From the IMG/VR virus record IMGVR_UViG_3300032282_002440, positions 1 through 31,294 of that record: DNA of 31,294 nucleotides. The stretch is one strand, 5' to 3'. Below, piece by piece: positions 24,103 to 31,294 of the stretch. Positions within the stretch are counted from its first letter, which is position 1. Each line of letters begins with the position of its first letter. The notes under the pieces are model-generated. The model was not told the origin of the DNA. It worked only from the letters and a program-made list of their open reading frames with translations, and did not search any database. Source of the DNA: a virus. A program made the translations under genes and the position numbers.

Positions 24103-26316
24103 TTATTCGGGAATATACACCGTTTTATACAAATAAGCTTTGGTATATTTAATTTCTTCTGAGGTTAATGACCTATTTATTTCATTATTAATTACTTTAA
24201 TAAAATTTTTATAATTTATAAAATCATTATTAATATCAATACTATTTAAAGTATTGAGTTTAGACAAAACTAACTCTTCAGTTACTTCTTCAAAAGGCTC
24301 TAATGATAATAGGATCTTAGTTTTGACATCTTCTGCTTCATCATATTCACTACTAGATAAGCTTCTCATATTTTTTTTATTATAAAATTCTAATAATTGA
24401 GGATTCATTATATCAGAAATTTTATCTTGAGATTCTATAGCCCAAATATTTAATGAGGCACCAGTTTGTGGACTAAACTTTTTAGTTTTTCTTTTTTGAG
24501 TATCTTTAACATTTTTTGGTCTTCCTTGTCCTGATACTCCAGTTGGCTGATTTTGATCTTGTGGAGTACCACCACCAAATCCGCCTACTTTAGGAGCGGC
24601 TGGAAATTCAGCTTTCATTTCAAGAAGATTAAGTTCATTTCTCTTTTTGGGTTCTAGTTCTAAACCCACTTGGCTTGGTGCTGCTATACCAAGTTGTAAA
24701 GCAATCTTTTTAAGACTCTTATCAAAATTAGCGTCATGATAAGGTCCAGCCTTTTTGGTCATACGATTAGTATCTCTTTCTGAAGATTCTCTATTAATTC
24801 TTGCTTTCTCAATATCTGGATCAACACCAAACATTCTTTGAATAAGTTCATCACTAATAATATTACGATCTGCTAATTGAATTAATAATGCTTTCTCAGC
24901 ATCTTCATTACTAAGATCCATCTTATCAAATTCAATTTTAGCTGGATAGCGAAAGCCCATAGCTTTTTGAACTAGTGCAATCTCTTGTTTCCAAAAGGAT
25001 GTTAGTGTTTTACGACCATACTCAAGTCTTTGAGTTAATGTTTTAAGACTAATAAAATTATTTGTAGTTCCACCACCGCCAAATGTTCCTGTTAGAGTTG
25101 GTGGAATACCAAGACCAGCATAAATAGCATTTAAATGTGGGATATATTTACCTTCTCCCAAGAATTGATGAACACTAGTTTTGCTCTCAATCAACTCAAT
25201 ATCTGGACCCCAAATAAGATCCATTGTGCCACCACCCACGTTATTACCAAGAATATTACTTAGTTTAGTGGCTGCAGATGCTGTTGGTGCAATCTTGTGT
25301 TCTAAACTACCAAGTTTAAAAATACGAATATTATTAATAGCACCATCAAGAGCTGTAACGTCAGCAAGTTTTAATTTTTCTACAATATTAATATCATCCA
25401 TGATAGCATAGATCATTGGATATGCCCAACTCTTCCAATCATCTTTCTTATAATGAAATACTAAGGTTTTATCTGGATCCAGCATGTATGCCCTTTTCTG
25501 TCTTGCGGCTTCAATAATAGCTGGAGGTAATTGTTCAACAATTTTCTTTTCTGCTTCACTCTTAGGACTGTTAATAGTTTTGCGTAGAATAGGAGGTAAA
25601 ACTATAGCATATGATTTATCTCCAACAAATGAAGATAATGCACCACCAACAACTTCGATGCATACAGGATCAATAAAAGTATATCTCCAAGGAATTTCTC
25701 TTTTTTCAGTTTTCAAATCATCAGTATTGATAATAAGATCTGGAGATGCGACACTCTTATAAAGATTATCAGTAACTTTTAAACTGATTTTAGCGGTTTG
25801 ACGATTGATTACAACATTGCCAACTCTATAAAGATTGTTAAGAAATCTTTCGCTTCTTTCTTCGCCTCTAATTTTATCAAACCAGTTTCTATAAAATCTT
25901 TCAATACGTTTATTTGGATGAACAAGTCTAATGCCCTGACTAGCAAAATCACCCATAAGATCAATAACATTTTTTACCAATCCAACACGATTATAAATAG
26001 CATCCGCTTTTCCTAAAATACCACGAATATGTGTTGGAACGCTCTCTTCTGGACGGAAATAATCATAATCTGCACGAGTTAAACCAGGACGGCCAGATGT
26101 TAGACCATCAAGATTAGAAAAGTCTAAGCGATAACGGCTATTATTAGCTACAGTCTTATTTACTAGACCAAATTCATCCAAGCCTTTGCTAGCTTCTGCT
26201 AAAGCTTCACGTTTATCGGCTAAATTGCCATCCTCCCATGTAACATAAGCATTAAGAGGTTGATCCTGAGCAGCATCAGGAATATTTTTATTTTCTTGAT
26301 CTTTTTTTCTTGGCAT
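24103..26316 (-). CDS. Portal protein (737 aa)
   Basis: The portal dodecamer sits at one capsid vertex and is the channel for DNA packaging and exit. Assignment rests on position between the large terminase and protease genes, size, and portal-type sequence: an N-terminal charged region, a helix and strand wing (YNRVGLVKNVIDLMGDFA, RFYRNWFDKIRG), a long central section with HLNAIYAGLGIPPTLTGTFG and FISLKTLTQRLEYGRKTL, and a stem-like helix region near SFWKQEIALVQKAMG. A Gly/Gln/Pro-rich linker (~560-610) precedes a charged C-terminal domain. No clear ribosome site precedes the ATG. The 48-bp gap after the terminase contains a TATAAT-like box without a good -35. Confidence 0.88.
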   Translation of the reverse strand: MPRKKDQENKNIPDAAQDQPLNAYVTWEDGNLADKREALAEASKGLDEFGLVNKTVANNSRYRLDFSNLDGLTSGRPGLTRADYDYFRPEESVPTHIRGILGKADAIYNRVGLVKNVIDLMGDFASQGIRLVHPNKRIERFYRNWFDKIRGEERSERFLNNLYRVGNVVINRQTAKISLKVTDNLYKSVASPDLIINTDDLKTEKREIPWRYTFIDPVCIEVVGGALSSFVGDKSYAIVLPPILRKTINSPKSEAEKKIVEQLPPAIIEAARQKRAYMLDPDKTLVFHYKKDDWKSWAYPMIYAIMDDINIVEKLKLADVTALDGAINNIRIFKLGSLEHKIAPTASAATKLSNILGNNVGGGTMDLIWGPDIELIESKTSVHQFLGEGKYIPHLNAIYAGLGIPPTLTGTFGGGGTTNNFISLKTLTQRLEYGRKTLTSFWKQEIALVQKAMGFRYPAKIEFDKMDLSNEDAEKALLIQLADRNIISDELIQRMFGVDPDIEKARINRESSERDTNRMTKKAGPYHDANFDKSLKKIALQLGIAAPSQVGLELEPKKRNELNLLEMKAEFPAAPKVGGFGGGTPQDQNQPTGVSGQGRPKNVKDTQKRKTKKFSPQTGASLNIWAIESQDKISDIMNPQLLEFYNKKNMRSLSSSEYDEAEDVKTKILLSLEPFEEVTEELVLSKLNTLNSIDINNDFINYKNFIKVINNEINRSLTSEEIKYTKAYLYKTVYIPE

Positions 26317-26364
26317 AATAGTATTGCAATAGGATTATGATGGGATTATAACTAATATACACAA

Positions 26365-28392
26365 TTAATGGTGAATACCCATATAGATATTATCGTTTGC
26401 ATTGTTCACAAACCAATTCGGCCCTTTATACATTTGACCATTATGGTCTACCGCATCTTTTGCATTAATTCCAATTACATCATAAGTAAATGGAGTTAAA
26501 GATCTATTCAATTGTCTAGCTAACATATTAGCAATTATTAAAGCACTATATCGGTCTTTTCTTAATTTACCTTTTTTACCATTGGGTAATTTAATTTCAG
26601 GAGTATCCCATCGATCTCTAGCATTTGGACCAGTGCTAGTTTGAGTCATAACTATAGTAGTTAATTCATTTTTAAGTTCTTCTATTTCTAATAAACATTC
26701 GCTTTCATTATCATATAAATTATCAAGATCAGAATCTAAAATATCTTTACCATCTTTATCTAAGGCTAATGCTAAACTTAATTGATCAAATCTTGGAAAT
26801 AATAAAATTTTATCTTCTAAATCTTTTCTTAATCCGTGGTTAGCCTGTGCTGTCCAGTCTGCTCTGGCAAACTGCACAAGTTCCAGAACATGCAATCCTT
26901 GTTGATCATCAGTATCTTTTGGTTTATCTCCAATAGCAGGCCATATTAATTGTTCATTTTCTTCAGCTTTGCTAGGATCATGTAAAGCTTCTTCAATAGC
27001 AACTCCACCACCCTGAGCATCCATACCAATTCTGGCACAAGGAAATATTTTCATTAAGTTACGAATTTTTCTAGCACAGAATCCATAAAAATCATGCTCA
27101 TTCACCAATCCAGTTTTTTGTCTATCTTTAAAATTATTTCTATTAGTTGTCCAACAATAAACTACTCTATTATGTGTTGGATGTAATTCTATAACTATAA
27201 TACTAAAATTATCTTTTTCTGATGCTGGGTCAATTCCGTATACATATTGAAGATTAGGATTACCTTTAGTACTAACATCAAATACTACTGGTGATCCATC
27301 AATAAGAATTGGTTTAGTATCGTTTGCCACACAACTTTCAATTAGTGATCGTCTAAAGAATCCATCACTATCTTCTGTGAAACAGGCAGCGTATTCCATA
27401 TTATATATACCAGTATGAATTGTTGCTTTGGCTCTACTGACTTGCTTATCATCCATGAAGCCTTTGGGAATTAATTCGTATGGAATTCTTATAATACTAT
27501 AATCTTTCCAATTAAAGCTTTCTGGTACTTCACCCTTAAAGATTTCTTCTAGTTTAGTTTTATCTCCCTTACTATTAATAATAGCTTTATATCGTTTCCA
27601 ATACTGCGCAAAATGTTTAAAACTATAATCTGCTGTGCCAGAAATAATAGCTTGATTACCTTTTTTAATTTGTACAGCTTCTAGTTCGTCATTCCACAAT
27701 CCAGCATCTTTCATAGCTGCTTTTTTAGCTTCTTCTTTAACATTTTGTATAGGACTAGCACTAACAGCAGCGAACCCTGATACTACTGTCTCATAAATGT
27801 CTGGTGATATTGATGCGAACTCGTCAGCGATGATGATATGTGCTCTTAAACCTCTGATCTTACTACCATCACCCATAGGAATAGCAACTGTCCAACTCTC
27901 GCCCAACCTCATGGTACAACGATCAACATCTCGACGCGGACCATCATCGTTACCAGTATAGATACTTCGTAATATGGGACTATTACGCCATATTGTTTCC
28001 ATATATTCAAATATGATCTTACTCTGTCGGAAAGCAGCGCCCACCACCACGATTTTAGTTCCCGGCACAAACACACACTTTAGTATGCAATATAATGCCA
28101 TTAAAAAACTCTTACCAAAACCACGACTCGCAACGAACATTGGAAATGATGTGTTCCAAAATTCTTGTAATATGGATATTTGAATAGGATGAAGTTCTAT
28201 ACCAAACATCAATTTGCATGTGCTGCCAAAATATTTTGGATTACGAAATAACCGTAATAGGTGCAGATCAGGATTTTCTATATCATCCTTGTCTCGCCCT
28301 ATCATTGGATTGTGATTGACCACAAGATCATTTAGATCTCCTAGTCCCAACCACGCATCATCAAATTTTTTCTTGACTATTTTTGTTTCCAT
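26365..28392 (-). CDS. terL: Terminase large subunit (675 aa)
   Basis: This is the ATP-driven DNA packaging motor and genome-end nuclease. The N-terminal ATPase carries Walker A ASRGFGKS at 88-95, Walker B IIIADE at 186-191 (catalytic E191) and a coupling motif SGT at 251-253. The C-terminal RNase-H-fold nuclease has its metal aspartates in YGIDPA (D388), IGMDAQGGG (D458) and KDRYSAL (D613). Length is in the upper normal range for terminases. A 40-50 residue insertion-like acidic stretch (~545-580) lies between the second and third nuclease motifs. The start overlaps the ERCC4-nuclease gene by 32 bases, so the two are probably translated together. Confidence 0.97.
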   Translation of the reverse strand: METKIVKKKFDDAWLGLGDLNDLVVNHNPMIGRDKDDIENPDLHLLRLFRNPKYFGSTCKLMFGIELHPIQISILQEFWNTSFPMFVASRGFGKSFLMALYCILKCVFVPGTKIVVVGAAFRQSKIIFEYMETIWRNSPILRSIYTGNDDGPRRDVDRCTMRLGESWTVAIPMGDGSKIRGLRAHIIIADEFASISPDIYETVVSGFAAVSASPIQNVKEEAKKAAMKDAGLWNDELEAVQIKKGNQAIISGTADYSFKHFAQYWKRYKAIINSKGDKTKLEEIFKGEVPESFNWKDYSIIRIPYELIPKGFMDDKQVSRAKATIHTGIYNMEYAACFTEDSDGFFRRSLIESCVANDTKPILIDGSPVVFDVSTKGNPNLQYVYGIDPASEKDNFSIIVIELHPTHNRVVYCWTTNRNNFKDRQKTGLVNEHDFYGFCARKIRNLMKIFPCARIGMDAQGGGVAIEEALHDPSKAEENEQLIWPAIGDKPKDTDDQQGLHVLELVQFARADWTAQANHGLRKDLEDKILLFPRFDQLSLALALDKDGKDILDSDLDNLYDNESECLLEIEELKNELTTIVMTQTSTGPNARDRWDTPEIKLPNGKKGKLRKDRYSALIIANMLARQLNRSLTPFTYDVIGINAKDAVDHNGQMYKGPNWFVNNANDNIYMGIHH

Positions 28393-28843
28393 ATTTCTCG
28401 TATATTCTTTTCATAATACCCACGGCCACTCTTTCTGCTGTTTCTGCACAGCCACAAAATAAGATGTGAATATTATGATTGAGTTGAGCCTGGACCAGAT
28501 ACTTCATAATATAATTACCACTAATTTTTAGTTTATCCCATAATTTTTTAGGCACATCGCTGCCCACAGGAAAACTATAAACATCATCAATATCAAATTC
28601 TAATAGCATAAAACTGTGTGGTATTTGACCAAGTCGATTTAGCACATCTTTAAAGCGACTCTCTGTTATATTATTAGCAATCTCACTAACACTCTTTTTG
28701 CGTTCTATTGCCAGAATATTCTCTAATCCCTCTATGCTATAGTCTCCAGTATCTAACTTCCTTTTAGCTGTGGTATGCAAACCAAATTCCCATGGCATTT
28801 GCTCTCTGGTATCTATAATGACGGTGAAAGGATCTTTGGTCAT
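28361..28843 (-). CDS. ERCC4-domain nuclease (160 aa)
   Basis: The protein is a stand-alone XPF/MUS81-type nuclease domain. IIDTRE at 9-14, TGDYS at 32-36 and IERK at 46-49 give the usual D...GDY...ERK active-site pattern, with D11, D34, E47 and K49 as likely metal and catalytic residues. The position that is often Asp after ERK (ERKxxxD) is Ser53-Glu54 here. No helix-hairpin-helix tail follows, so DNA targeting must come from a partner. The gene overlaps HNH by ATGA upstream and terL by 32 bases downstream. That points to a role in replication-intermediate or branch removal linked to packaging, or in end formation. The role is inferred. Confidence 0.9.
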   Translation of the reverse strand: MTKDPFTVIIDTREQMPWEFGLHTTAKRKLDTGDYSIEGLENILAIERKKSVSEIANNITESRFKDVLNRLGQIPHSFMLLEFDIDDVYSFPVGSDVPKKLWDKLKISGNYIMKYLVQAQLNHNIHILFCGCAETAERVAVGIMKRIYEKYGNKNSQEKI

Positions 28844-29112
28844 GTTTTGCCTTTTAGTTTATTTAATATTAATTGGCTAAAAAATCCACAATAATTTTCC
28901 TCATTATCCTTTATAAGATCATGATGAATTTTGCAAAGAGAGATTCCATTATTGATGTTGTATCTTAAACCGGGGAAATCGGCCCATTTGTTAATATGAT
29001 GAGCATGAATTTTAAGTCGAGAATTACATCCTGGCCATTGACAGGTATGTTTATCTCGTGACTTTATGGATTGTCTCCATTTTTTATATTGGGGATCATT
29101 ATAATTACGCAT
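28840..29112 (-). CDS. HNH endonuclease (90 aa)
   Basis: This is a small HNH nuclease with a structural zinc site, C24-x4-C29 and C60-x2-H63, around HAHHI (H38-H39), N55 and H64. HNH enzymes near terminases in many phages stimulate or perform specific cleavage during packaging, so this is a packaging accessory rather than a homing enzyme, judged by its place inside the coupled operon. The start codon shares its A with the stop TAA of the upstream gene, and its stop overlaps the ERCC4 gene start. Confidence 0.92.
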   Translation of the reverse strand: MRNYNDPQYKKWRQSIKSRDKHTCQWPGCNSRLKIHAHHINKWADFPGLRYNINNGISLCKIHHDLIKDNEENYCGFFSQLILNKLKGKT

Positions 29113-29924
29113 TAATTATCTTCTTTAAAAGCACTAGTACTATTTAGTATGGGACTATCAACTTTATGATCAGCATACTGATGATATTCGTAAAGATTTT
29201 GTTTGGCCTTTTCTGTGGCCATAGCCAATATCTCCATTTCTCGCCCCTCTTTTTCTCTAATGTCCTCGTCCTCTAGCATACGAATCAAACCCACCCAACT
29301 ACTTTTACCATCTTCAATACGCTTGATTCTTTGCTCTCTGGTGGCTTTTAAATCTTTGCTAATCTTTTGCTGCTCATTTAATAGTTTAGTATATTCGTTA
29401 GTATAGCTAGCAATACTATTTCTTGCAAAACTTAATTGAGTTTCGAGGTTGGCCAGTTTAGGAATATCACGATCAGTTTCGCTCTTGTCATATTCTTTAT
29501 CCACTAGCTTTTGTAATTTTTCCGTTTCGCTAATATGACGCTTGCGCTCTTTCATGCTACGATTAATAAGAATATCTATAGTGATAAATTGTTTGATTTG
29601 TAATTCTTCAGCGGGTAAAACGTCTTCTCTGAATTGTTTAATTAGACCAACCCACGTATCCTCAAAATATTCTAGTTCGCCACTGTCCTCATCAAATTGC
29701 CGCACAATCTCATTCCAGAAAGTTTTACTATGTAATTTTCTTTTTAAGATTTCATTTTCACTCTTGTCGTGCAAACTATACAATTGTTGTTCATCAATAT
29801 ATCGATTTATAGGATCCACATTTCTATTTAGTGCTGAGGCTATTTGTTCAGCAGATAGGTCTCCCACATTGTCGGTTATAAATTTTTCTTCATCTAAGCT
29901 TAATTGTCCGCGTTTTTTAGCCAT
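29112..29924 (-). CDS. HTH and coiled-coil protein, candidate small terminase subunit (270 aa)
   Basis: The N-terminus (~8-45) has an HTH-like pattern SLDEEKFITDNVGDLSAEQI followed by ASALNR and a second helix. Charged helices and probable coiled coil fill ~120-205. The phrase WVGLI occurs twice, at 91-95 and 210-214, suggesting an internal duplication. Its place just before the HNH, ERCC4 and terL genes suggests the DNA-recognition subunit of the terminase. The coding sequence overlaps the sigma-like gene by 8 bases and abuts the HNH gene. A regulator or structural assembly factor is the alternative, as no family was recognised. Confidence 0.65.
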   Translation of the reverse strand: MAKKRGQLSLDEEKFITDNVGDLSAEQIASALNRNVDPINRYIDEQQLYSLHDKSENEILKRKLHSKTFWNEIVRQFDEDSGELEYFEDTWVGLIKQFREDVLPAEELQIKQFITIDILINRSMKERKRHISETEKLQKLVDKEYDKSETDRDIPKLANLETQLSFARNSIASYTNEYTKLLNEQQKISKDLKATREQRIKRIEDGKSSWVGLIRMLEDEDIREKEGREMEILAMATEKAKQNLYEYHQYADHKVDSPILNSTSAFKEDN

Positions 29925-30534
29925 CGTTATCCTCTAGTATTTTTTTAATTTCACTCATTAATTTTTCACTATCGCCCTTGCTAACTTTACCACCATTTTT
30001 AAGTTTTAAATAAGTTACGCGATTTTCCCCAATTAAATTTTCCTCTATCTTATTTACTATTTCACCGTTGCTAATTTGAGAGAATAAACTATCTTCTTGA
30101 GTGGTAAATGCTGATCCATAATCTTTTAGTTCATCTATGGTGCTTAGGTGCATCAGATTCTTTTTGGTGCTATTTCTAGAGTGCCAGTCAACATATTCTG
30201 AGCAATCATTCTTATCATTATATTTGGTGCAACCACTATAGCTTTTTGCTAAGTGGGGATCGTATAGTGGACAACTTAAGCAGGGTTTATCTGGCCTTTG
30301 ATAGTTGTCTCGTTTGTAATTGAATAGTCTATTTCTAACGTGGGTCCAAAGAAAGTTTTCTAGGGGCCTTTTGTGATCATAATTTTGAAGACCTTCCAGA
30401 GCAAAGATGCTAATCTGTTGCTTCATATCCTCTATTTCATGATATCCAAATTTAAATTTATATGCTAATTTTTTGCTTATAATATCAATAACTTTTAATA
30501 GTTCACTTTCATCAATCACTTTCTTTTTCATCAT
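29917..30534 (-). CDS. Sigma-70 region-2-like late transcription factor with four-cysteine cluster (205 aa)
   Basis: Residues ~30-80 follow sigma region 2: YHEIEDMKQQISIFALEGLQ, a YDHKRPLENFLWT turn, then a basic recognition helix HVRNRLFNYKRDNYQRP. This is the part that binds the RNA polymerase clamp and the -10 box. A cluster C85-x2-C88-x13-C102-x8-C111 follows and could hold zinc or an iron-sulfur centre. Region 4 is not recognisable; the C-terminus is helical and charged. Such short phage sigma-like factors drive late gene transcription, which fits a gene at the head of the virion operon. The start ATG ATG lies inside the preceding 46-residue gene's end, with a weak ribosome site, implying coupled translation. 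Confidence 0.78.
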   Translation of the reverse strand: MMKKKVIDESELLKVIDIISKKLAYKFKFGYHEIEDMKQQISIFALEGLQNYDHKRPLENFLWTHVRNRLFNYKRDNYQRPDKPCLSCPLYDPHLAKSYSGCTKYNDKNDCSEYVDWHSRNSTKKNLMHLSTIDELKDYGSAFTTQEDSLFSQISNGEIVNKIEENLIGENRVTYLKLKNGGKVSKGDSEKLMSEIKKILEDNDG

Positions 30535-30652
30535 TTTCTTCTATTAGCTGAGCTATGGATTTGTTTTGTTCAGCTAGTAGATCTTCGCTAATATTAACAT
30601 CACTATTAGCTACAACATGCAATACGCTTGGTATAATAGGGTCAATATTCAC
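30512..30652 (-). CDS. Small acidic leader-gene protein, GTG start (46 aa)
   Basis: I choose GTG at 30652 because AAGGAG lies six bases upstream. The longer frame from an ATG at 30718 would begin at the -35 box of the promoter and so cannot be translated from that transcript. The product starts MNIDPIIPSVLHVVANSD and ends in an acidic ENDEKESD tail. No family is recognised. Its end overlaps the sigma-like gene by 23 bases, so it may serve to couple translation into that gene. Confidence 0.7.
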   Translation of the reverse strand: MNIDPIIPSVLHVVANSDVNISEDLLAEQNKSIAQLIEENDEKESD

Positions 30653-30690
30653 GGTTGTCTCCTTGCATAAAATGAACAAACTTATACCAT

Positions 30691-30718
30691 ATAGTATGTT
30701 TTGTACACATTTTGTCAA
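30691..30718 (-). promoter_or_regulatory. Sigma-70-type promoter for the leftward virion operon
   Basis: On the minus strand a perfect TTGACA (30718-30713) is followed after 16 bases by TACTAT (30696-30691). Transcription would start near 30684, giving a leader of about 30 bases before the AAGGAG and GTG of the first gene. The sequence between is AT-rich. A TATAGT box on the opposite strand overlaps the -10 region, but lacks a well-spaced -35. Confidence 0.75.
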
Positions 30719-30733
30719 AAAAGGGAAATATTT

Positions 30734-30943
30734 ATGGGTTCATATAAAAAGTGGAGTGATGCAGAATTGAGCTTTGTTAGGGATAATCTTAGTGTTTTGA
30801 GTGATGGGGAGTTGGCCAGTAAACTCAGTGAGATGACTGGTGAAACTATTACTTATGGTATGATTCGTCGTCAGCGTCGTAAGTTGGGTGTGGTTAAGCC
30901 TAGGGGCAGAAGGAAAAAGGTTGTGGATAATATGCAATCATGA
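30734..30943 (+). CDS. Small HTH (Myb-like) DNA-binding protein (69 aa)
   Basis: This is the only rightward gene in the window. It begins MGSYKKWSDAELSFVRDNLS, followed by a DGELASKL helix and MIRRQRRKLGV, then a basic RGRRKK tail. The W-x3-E-x2-FV pattern, a second helix and a RRxRRKLG third helix look like the Myb/SANT-like HTH of phage and bacterial proteins. AGGGA stands eight bases before the ATG at 30734; the in-frame ATG at 30701 lacks a site and lies within the promoter. Divergent from the virion operon, it is well placed to regulate it. It ends before a strong terminator. Confidence 0.82.
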   Translation: MGSYKKWSDAELSFVRDNLSVLSDGELASKLSEMTGETITYGMIRRQRRKLGVVKPRGRRKKVVDNMQS

Positions 30944-30973
30944 ATAGATAAACTAGATTCAAATAGTTTTAAA

Positions 30974-31008
30974 AGGAGCAAGCATCTGCGTGGTGCTTGC
31001 TTTTTTTT
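30974..31008 (+). terminator. Intrinsic terminator after the small HTH gene
   Basis: GCAAGCATC and GGTGCTTGC form a nine-pair stem (one G-T pair) around a five-base loop TGCGT, followed by eight T residues and preceded by AAAAGGA. It starts 31 bases beyond the stop codon. On the opposite strand the hairpin is followed by TCCTTTT, so it could act weakly in the leftward direction too. Confidence 0.95.
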
Positions 31009-31172
31009 ATAGATAATGGCTAATAAACTGGCCAATTAGAATTATGGTGTGAATTGTGTTTGGACCACCCGGCGATTTTTCACAAAATTTTCCTGGTATT
31101 CTAAAAAACAGAAAAACCCCCTAAATACTTGTGGCATAAAGAGTTACGACGAATATGCCCCCGCAAATTTGT

Positions 31173-31201
31173 TGTAAGTGCTTATGCTGCAACGACTTAC
31201 A
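31173..31201. repeat. Inverted repeat, 7-bp arms
   Basis: TGTAAGT (31173-31179) and ACTTACA (31195-31201) are perfect inverted copies separated by 15 bases. The spacer is GC-mixed (GCTTATGCTGCAACG). It could be an operator for a dimeric regulator or the stem of a structured RNA. Nothing in the window shows which. Confidence 0.4.
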
Positions 31202-31212
31202 TCAAATGCTGA

Positions 31213-31228
31213 CGCAAGTAGCGTGCCA
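31213..31228 (-). promoter_or_regulatory. Sigma-54-like -24/-12 element, leftward (a)
   Basis: The minus strand reads TGGCACGCTACTTGCG. It matches the consensus TGGCACG-N4-TTGC exactly, with ten bases between the GG and GC pairs; only the next base (G instead of A/T) departs. Transcription would start near 31203 and run into non-coding DNA toward the terminator at 30974. Confidence 0.4.
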
Positions 31229-31236
31229 AACTTTTT

Positions 31237-31252
31237 TGGCATAGTATTTGCA
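31237..31252 (+). promoter_or_regulatory. Sigma-54-like -24/-12 element, rightward
   Basis: The plus strand reads TGGCATAGTATTTGCA. GG and GC are ten bases apart as required, and TTGCA fits TTGCW, but the CG after TGGCA is TA. Transcription would start near 31263 and leave the window on the right. Confidence 0.35.
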
Positions 31253-31254
31253 CT

Positions 31255-31270
31255 AGCAAACCGCGTGCCA
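31255..31270 (-). promoter_or_regulatory. Sigma-54-like -24/-12 element, leftward (b)
   Basis: The minus strand reads TGGCACGCGGTTTGCT, a complete match to TGGCACG-N4-TTGCW. It lies 42 bp from the similar leftward element (a), about four helical turns, and forms the right arm of an interrupted dyad with the rightward element. Confidence 0.45.
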
Positions 31271-31294
31271 TTCACAAGCATTTTTGCCATAATA

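Larger units (their letters stand above)
31009..31294. other. Non-coding region dense in TGGCA/TGCCA half-sites
   Basis: No convincing reading frame is present. TGGCA or its complement occurs five times between 31132 and 31289. These include the dyad TGCCAAA-CTTT-TTTGGCA (31224-31241) and an interrupted dyad TGGCA-N5-TTTGC-ACTA-GCAAA-N5-TGCCA (31237-31270). Three of the copies have a correctly spaced GC dinucleotide for sigma-54 elements (listed separately). The region could be promoter or operator DNA for a gene right of the window, a small-RNA locus, or a cis-acting replication site. Confidence 0.6.

Noticed and set aside
26317-26364. Promoter before the portal gene (TATAAT at 26345-26350, minus strand)
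   Set aside because: The only upstream -35-like sequence is a poor match and spaced 19 bases away; AT-rich gaps easily give such boxes.
30740-30937. Minus-strand 65-codon frame
   Set aside because: It is antisense to the HTH gene, lacks a ribosome site and has a low-complexity Thr/Asn product.
31009-31294. tRNA gene or protein gene in the right-hand non-coding region
   Set aside because: No cloverleaf with T-loop consensus and no open frame with a ribosome site was found.

Overview
The window is a virion-morphogenesis region of a long-tailed, double-stranded DNA bacteriophage (Caudoviricetes). The DNA is AT-rich. Almost every gene is on the minus strand, so the operon reads from right to left: transcription regulator, packaging, head, connectors, tail tube, tail assembly proteins, tape measure. 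No host genes, tRNAs, rRNAs, insertion sequences or CRISPR arrays were seen. The host cannot be read from the sequence. Candidate sigma-54-type promoter elements at the right end are the only weak host clue.

Right to left: 31009-31294 is non-coding and dense in TGGCA/TGCCA half-sites, including three elements with -24/-12 (sigma-54-like) geometry. A small rightward DNA-binding protein gene (30734-30943) ends at a strong intrinsic terminator. Back to back with it, a TTGACA-type promoter (30691-30718) starts the leftward operon. That operon opens with a 46-residue protein, a sigma-70 region-2-like protein carrying a four-cysteine cluster, a coiled-coil HTH protein (candidate small terminase), an HNH endonuclease, an ERCC4-type nuclease and the large terminase. 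These genes overlap or abut, which indicates translational coupling.

The head module follows: portal, a protease-scaffold fusion with a strong internal start that could make free scaffold, a decoration-like protein, and the major capsid protein with an intrinsic terminator behind it. Four connector or tail-completion candidates (20956-18297) and a tail-tube candidate come next. Three small to mid-sized proteins in the tail-assembly-chaperone position follow, two of which look paralogous to each other.

The left 14.7 kb is one unbroken minus-strand reading frame of at least 4,916 codons that leaves the window at base 1. It is a giant tape measure protein. The first ~500 residues look like a TP901-type tape measure core. 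The rest is a mosaic of repeated glycine-rich modules, hydrophobic segments, a HAD-phosphatase-like segment, an EF-hand-like loop and a long stretch of about 2,200 residues with no fold I recognise. The window edge falls inside a 12-bp tandem repeat within this gene. The giant multi-domain tape measure, the duplicated modules inside it, and the sigma-54-like element cluster are the most unusual features.
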